This document shows positions 60,571 through 64,000 of a DNA stretch of 64,000 bases, in pieces. This DNA comes from Streptomyces griseofuscus (GTDB taxonomy: Bacteria > Actinomycetota > Actinomycetes > Streptomycetales > Streptomycetaceae). The DNA is taken from assembly GCF_014673495.1 (NCBI RefSeq), contig NZ_CP051006.1, positions 5,394,001-5,458,000 of the forward strand. Direction: 5' to 3'. Made by a program: the position numbers and the translations under genes. A model generated the notes under the pieces. That model saw nothing but the letters and a program-made list of their open reading frames with translations, was not told the origin of the DNA and searched no databases. Positions within the stretch are counted from its first letter, which is position 1, and every line of letters starts with the position of its first letter.

Positions 60571-60583
60571 TGACGTTCCGTGA
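60571..60583. promoter_or_regulatory. BldD-like site upstream of cdgA
   Basis: TGACGTTCCGTGA fits the TNAC-N5-GTNA outer arms of the BldD box (TNACNCWGNGTNA) with two differences in the centre. It lies about 180 bp before the cdgA start. Confidence 0.55.
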
Positions 60584-60729
60584 GTGAATCGGGGGTGTCG
60601 AGCGCCGTAGTGCGCCGGGCGCCCAAATGGGGAGCGCTCACCCTTCTGGTGCAGACAAAAAGGGCATTAAGTGGCGAAACATAGCAACCTGGGTGCGGGT
60701 CTGTCGAACCGCGTCCGGAGGTCATGTCC

Positions 60730-61983
60730 GTGCCCCTGCTGCGCAGCACCGCCGCCGTGTGCACCACGCTGTCGGCGCTGGCCGCGACCTCGATCTTCAC
60801 CGGCCCGTCGGTCGCCGAGCCCTTCTCCACCGCCCCGTGTGCGCTGCATCGCACCGAGGCCCACCACTCCGAGGGCGTCGACACCTGGGACTCCGACTAC
60901 ACGCGCCCCATCCGGGCGCTTGACGCGGTGATGATCTTCCTGTCCTTCCCGGACGGCACCCCGCGCGCCACCCCGGCGGAACTGACCGCCGACCACTTCC
61001 CGCAGACCAGCCGCTACTTCGAGCAGGTCTCCTACGGCAGATTCACCGTTCGCCCGCATCCACTGACGCACTGGCTGCGTATGCCCCGTCCTTCGACGGC
61101 GTACGCCATGCGGCGGGACTGGGCCGCCGAGGACCGGGCCGCATATCTGAACGACGCCTTCAAAGTGGCCGACAAGGTGGTGGATTTCTCCCGCTACCAG
61201 GTCGTGTACCTCGTCGCCGATCCGGACGCGCCCGGCGTGGACTCCGACGCCACCAAAGTCGTCAACCTCGATACGCCCCTCCATGTGGACGGCACGGATG
61301 TGCGGCGGGTCGTCACGGTGTTCGAGAAGCATCCGCCGGATCGGCTGGTTCTCGCCCATGAGAGCGGGCATGTCTTCGATCTGCCCGACCTCTACCACCG
61401 CCCGGCCGACGGCAAGGGTGACTGGGACACGTACGTCGGCGACTGGGACCTGATGGGCAGCCAGTTCGGGCTCTCCCCCGATCTGTTCGCCTGGCACAAG
61501 TGGCGGCTGGGGTGGCTGGATCCGCGCCAGGTGATGTGTGTACGCGGCGCGGGTCCGACCCGGATCACCCTGGAACCCCTCGCCGCGGGGCCGGGCATCC
61601 CCGTCCAGGGCACCGGCGGGGCGCCCGCCTTCGGGCTCGGCGACGGGGTGAAGCTGGCGGTGGTGCGCACCGGTCCGGACAGCGCCCTCGCCTTCGAGGC
61701 CCGTGTCGCCGCCGGCAATGACCGAGCCACCTGCCGTGAGGGCATCCTCGTCTACCGGGTGCGCAGCGGTGCCGAGTCGGGCGGTGGCCCCATCGAGGTG
61801 GTCGACGCCCACCCGCACACCTCGGCCTGTCCCGACGACTCCGTCTACCCGCCCCTGGCCGACGCCCCGGTCGCCCTGGGGGAGAGCTTCACCGTGCCGG
61901 GGGAGGATGTGAAGGTCGAGGTGGAGGACAGGACGGCTGCCGGGGCGTGGACGGTGCGGATCACGCAGCGGATCAGGGGCTGA
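60730..61983 (+). CDS. Secreted M6-type metalloprotease domain protein
   Basis: 417 residues. Signal peptide (TAAVCTTLSALAATSIFTG), then an immune-inhibitor-A-like domain: ALDAVMIFLSFPDGTPRATP, YFEQVSYGRFTVRPHPLTHW, and zinc-binding His210-Glu-x-x-His214 in LAHESGHVFDLPDLYH with the following Asp. DWDLMGSQFGLSPDLFAWHK WRLGWLD fits M6 enzymes. ATG 60724 is an alternative start, but GGAGG is only two bases from it and eight from GTG 60730. Divergent from cdgA; likely degrades extracellular protein. Confidence 0.9.
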   Translation: MPLLRSTAAVCTTLSALAATSIFTGPSVAEPFSTAPCALHRTEAHHSEGVDTWDSDYTRPIRALDAVMIFLSFPDGTPRATPAELTADHFPQTSRYFEQVSYGRFTVRPHPLTHWLRMPRPSTAYAMRRDWAAEDRAAYLNDAFKVADKVVDFSRYQVVYLVADPDAPGVDSDATKVVNLDTPLHVDGTDVRRVVTVFEKHPPDRLVLAHESGHVFDLPDLYHRPADGKGDWDTYVGDWDLMGSQFGLSPDLFAWHKWRLGWLDPRQVMCVRGAGPTRITLEPLAAGPGIPVQGTGGAPAFGLGDGVKLAVVRTGPDSALAFEARVAAGNDRATCREGILVYRVRSGAESGGGPIEVVDAHPHTSACPDDSVYPPLADAPVALGESFTVPGEDVKVEVEDRTAAGAWTVRITQRIRG

Positions 61984-62020
61984 CCCCTCACCTCGCGCGG
62001 TGAAGCCGCGCAGAAACAGC

Positions 62021-62064
62021 GATGGCGAGTCCGGACCGTGTTTCTACGGTCAGAACTCGCCATC
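62021..62064 (-). terminator. Hairpin downstream of tRNA-Lys copy 3
   Basis: GATGGCGAGT at 62021 pairs with ACTCGCCATC ending at 62064, continued by GACCG/CGGTC with two mismatches between. Ten bases from the tRNA end; same stem base as copies 1 and 2. Confidence 0.75.
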
Positions 62065-62073
62065 ACCATCGCG

Positions 62074-62147
62074 TGCGCCGCCAGGGACTCGAACCCCGGA
62101 CCCGCTGATTAAGAGTCAGCTGCTCTAACCAACTGAGCTAGCGGCGC
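62074..62147 (-). tRNA. tRNA-Lys, anticodon CUU, copy 3
   Basis: Same 74-base sequence as copies 1 and 2. Its 5' end overlaps the stop codon of the upstream gene on the same strand by 10 bp. Confidence 0.96.
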
Positions 62148-62680
62148 CTGCTGACGTCGTAGACCTTAGCATCCTGATCCGGGGGAGGAAAAATCGATAT
62201 CCGCACCGCCGCCCTGGCCGCCCGCACCGCCGCCCACAGCAGCACCTCCGGGCCCGGTAGCCAGGGGTGACGCGCGTCCGGGGCGACCAGCCAGCGGGGG
62301 TCGGCCGAGGGGTCGCCGTCCGGCGCGGGGACGGTCACCGCGTCGCCGGTGCCGTGGCACAGCAGGGGCGGTACGGCCGCCGCCCGGTGCGAGCCCCATT
62401 CCTCCCAGGCCAGCAGCGAGGGCAGCCGGTGGGCGGTGCCGGGGGCGCAGAACAGCAGCATCCGGCCACGGGACATCGCGACCGGGCCTGAGCCGGGGCC
62501 GTTGTCCCAGAGCCGGTCCAGCATCCGGCGTCCGAAGACGGCCGGGGCGCTCACCACGTCGAAGACGGTGCCGCAGGGCAGGACGGCCGGGGCGGGCGCG
62601 CGCCGCGGGTACGGCCCGGCCGAGGCGAGCCAGGCGGCGCCGTCGGAGGTGACGCGGGTGACGTTCGGAGTACCGCTCAT
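62138..62680 (-). CDS. Small Prim-Pol-like domain protein, function unknown
   Basis: 180 residues, soluble. PCGTVFDVVSAPAVFGRRML, GPVAMSRGRMLLFCAPGTAH, RLPSLLAWEEWGS and HPWLPGPEVLLWAAVRAARA resemble the short actinobacterial proteins annotated as bifunctional DNA primase/polymerase N-terminal-like. No clear catalytic Asp pair, so polymerase activity is doubtful. Its TAG stop lies inside the tRNA-Lys gene (last 10 bases). A TGGCATATGCCA palindrome sits 90 bp before the ATG start at 62680. Confidence 0.75.
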   Translation of the reverse strand: MSGTPNVTRVTSDGAAWLASAGPYPRRAPAPAVLPCGTVFDVVSAPAVFGRRMLDRLWDNGPGSGPVAMSRGRMLLFCAPGTAHRLPSLLAWEEWGSHRAAAVPPLLCHGTGDAVTVPAPDGDPSADPRWLVAPDARHPWLPGPEVLLWAAVRAARAAVRISIFPPPDQDAKVYDVSRRR

Positions 62681-62769
62681 GCCGATCAGGTCTACCGGCA
62701 GTGAACAACCGGTTCTGCTGAGTTGCGGAAAACCGGGACAAGGGGTGGGGGAGAGGAGTATCTTGCCCG

Positions 62770-62785
62770 CCTGGCATATGCCAGG
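62770..62785. promoter_or_regulatory. CCTGGCATATGCCAGG palindrome
   Basis: 16-bp perfect palindrome 90 bp upstream of the 62138-62680 gene and 20 bp after the stop of the gene at 62805. The 12-bp core is shared with 51956-51967. Confidence 0.6.
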
Positions 62786-62804
62786 TGAGGGTCACGTCGG
62801 GTTA

Positions 62805-63173
62805 TCACACGGGATCGGCGGTGGTACGGCCCTCGCTGTTCCCGCGCATCAGATCCCGGCCGAACTCGACCATCCTCTTGGCATAGTCCTCGGTCCACTC
62901 CGCGCGCTCGGCGATGTCGGCGGTGGTCAGCCGGTCGAACCGGCGCGGATCGGCGAGCTGTGCCGCGGCGATGGCCTGGAACTCCACGGCACGGTCGGCG
63001 GCGGCGCGGAACGCCTGGGTCAGCTCCGTCGCCCGGCACAGCAGCGCCCGGGGATCCTCGATGGACTCCAGCTGGAAGAAGTGCTCGGGATCGGCGGCCG
63101 CTTCCGCGGGCTCGAAGATCAGGGGCGCGGGGCGTAGCCGCGGTTCGTTCCGACGCGGCGTGGGCTCCGCCAT
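62805..63173 (-). CDS. Small conserved actinobacterial protein, function unknown
   Basis: 122 residues, soluble, predicted helical. RAPLIFEPAEAAADPEHFFQ and LESIEDPRALLCRATELTQA, then TTADIAERAEWTEDYAKRMV, with no membrane segment. GAGGAGGAGATGAAGAC lies before ATG 63173. The helical second half resembles a helix-turn-helix (FDRLTTADIAERAEWTEDYA), so DNA binding is possible. Not placed in a named family. Confidence 0.75.
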   Translation of the reverse strand: MAEPTPRRNEPRLRPAPLIFEPAEAAADPEHFFQLESIEDPRALLCRATELTQAFRAAADRAVEFQAIAAAQLADPRRFDRLTTADIAERAEWTEDYAKRMVEFGRDLMRGNSEGRTTADPV

Positions 63174-63320
63174 GTCTTCATCTCCTCCTCGTACGGCTCT
63201 GACAACCGGACCCCGCGGGTCTGCCGGGCCATCGTCCATTGTCTCGCGCGTGCGCAAGGGCGCTGCCGCGCCGGGACCGTCGCGCCCGCCCGCCGTCGTG
63301 TTCCGCGGGTTCGCCGTGGC

Positions 63321-63348
63321 TGGTCGCGCAGTTCCCCGCGCCCCTGGG
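63321..63348. repeat. Dispersed GC-rich repeat, copy 3
   Basis: TGGTCGCGCAGTTCCCCGCG then CCCCTGGG in intergenic DNA. Matches copies at 4491 and 41228 with one base change in the core. Confidence 0.65.
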
Positions 63349-63390
63349 TAACTGCGGTGGTGTCGGCTGCCATGGCTCCGGGGCGTCGGC
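63349..63390. other. Short unannotated stretch beside the repeat array
   Basis: Between the dispersed repeat and the tandem repeat I see only GC-rich sequence with no ribosome site or open frame worth calling. The same holds for most of 63174-63320. Confidence 0.5.
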
Positions 63391-63739
63391 ACGCGGTGTT
63401 CTGCCAAGTGCGCCAGGACCGTGTGGTTCGCCTCCCAGCCGTCCGGGCTGTTTCATCGGCCGCCTGCGGCGGCGTGCCGGACTCCGTCCGGCGGGGGGGC
63501 AGGGGGCTCCGGGGTGTCGGTCACGGTCGCCAGCGCACGCGGTGTTCCGCCAAGTGCGCCAGGACCGCGTGGTTGGCCTCCCAGCCGTCCGGGCTGTTTC
63601 ATCGGCCGCCTGCGGCGGCGTGCCGGACTCCGTCCGGCGGGGGGCAGGGGGCTCCGGGGTGTCGGTCACGGTCGCCAGCGCACGCGGTGTTCCGCCAAGT
63701 GCGCCAGGACCGCGTGGTTCGCCTCCCAGCCGTCCGGAA
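63391..63739. repeat. 145-bp tandem repeat carrying the end of a helicase gene
   Basis: Two full units (63391-63536, 63537-63681) and a partial third (63682-63739) that is the real 3' end of the helicase gene. Each unit carries the codons for the last residues (NHAVLAHLAEHR...), then GCCGCCTGCGGCGGC and GCCGGACTCCGTCCGGC hairpins. The first copy has drifted most. Confidence 0.88.
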
Positions 63740-64000
63740 ACTTGACCAGGGTGCCCAGTTGGACCGGTTCCGTGGAGGGGTAGTCGTCCAGGAGGTCGCT
63801 CACGCCCTCGCGGCAGACCACGATGCAGGCGTGCCGGTGCCGGGAGGCGAGGACGCACAGGCGGCCGGTCTCCAGGTGGAAGGCGGTGGCGTCGGGGCGG
63901 CCGGAGAGCGGGTGCAGGACGACCGTGATGTCGTACTCGCGGCCCTGGAGCCGGTTCGCCGTGTCGACCGTCACCTCGAAGACGCCCAGGTCGGCCAGCG
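63666..64000 (-). CDS. C-terminal part of an AAA/Upf1-like helicase (partial)
   Basis: About 110 codons to the stop at 63666; the rest lies past base 64000. VTVDTANRLQGREYDITVVL, HPLSGRPDATAFHLETGRL and CVLASRHRHACIVVCREGVS are the last motifs (IV-VI) of superfamily 1 helicases of the DNA2/Upf1 type, including the Arg finger region SRHRH. The final residues, AVLAHLAEHRVRWRP, lie in a tandem repeat that extends past the stop codon. Probably an ATP-dependent nucleic acid helicase; partner genes are outside the window. Confidence 0.85.
   Translation of the reverse strand, partial: LADLGVFEVTVDTANRLQGREYDITVVLHPLSGRPDATAFHLETGRLCVLASRHRHACIVVCREGVSDLLDDYPSTEPVQLGTLVKFPDGWEANHAVLAHLAEHRVRWRP

Overview
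This window is chromosomal DNA from a Streptomyces or a very close relative. G+C is very high, and nearly every gene has shadow reading frames on the other strand. GTG starts and GGAGG ribosome binding sites are common. Typical families of the genus are present: DasR-type sites beside N-acetylglucosamine PTS genes, class E sortase, DUF1707, DUF3618, DUF2267 and DUF6412 proteins, an AA10 chitin oxidase, and a PAS-GGDEF-EAL protein that resembles CdgA. From memory, gene order follows the S. coelicolor core region running from the nag PTS genes (about SCO2907) to cdgA (about SCO2817). I saw no integrase, transposase, prophage, CRISPR array or antibiotic cluster.

1-16 kb: two EIIC permeases and EIIB for N-acetylglucosamine with three DasR-type operators; RNase PH; a lipoprotein; a DUF1707 protein; a three-gene ABC-2 exporter; a large class A penicillin-binding protein; a small multidrug resistance exporter behind a guanidine-III riboswitch; a GroES-like protein; Bcp peroxiredoxin; two tandem HNH endonucleases; an unusual class I tRNA with anticodon UAG; RdgB; then about 0.7 kb of 39-bp repeats. 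16-37 kb: secreted SGNH hydrolase, DUF445 protein, MFS transporter, Hsp20, an orphan Vsr endonuclease, a TPR/SEC-C protein, a metal-linked permease pair, sortase E, an HxlR/MFS divergent pair, YidC, a fumarylacetoacetate hydrolase-family enzyme, F420-type and Gfo/Idh oxidoreductases with a divergent ROK regulator, and small secreted proteins including one with a LARTG sorting signal.

37-46 kb: a phosphonate uptake and breakdown operon: GntR/UTRA regulator, FAD oxidase, phosphonatase-like hydrolase, ABC transporter (ATPase, two permeases, binding lipoprotein), an alkaline-phosphatase-superfamily enzyme and a HAD hydrolase. The likely scheme is import of 2-aminoethylphosphonate or an N-methyl relative, oxidation to phosphonoacetaldehyde, then C-P cleavage.

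46-64 kb: a FadR-type regulator, a cell wall hydrolase, a Band 7 protein, the chitin oxidase under its own DasR-type site, an IclR regulator with an ectoine-type ABC transporter (ehuBCDA), a 2-hydroxyacid dehydrogenase and a maleate isomerase-like protein, a luciferase-like monooxygenase, cdgA, an M6-type protease, and the 3' end of a helicase with a 145-bp tandem duplication of its tail. Three near-identical tRNA-Lys(CUU) genes lie at 47.2, 50.9 and 62.1 kb. Each is followed by a strong hairpin whose upper stem differs between copies. All calls come from reading the sequence; no database search was run.
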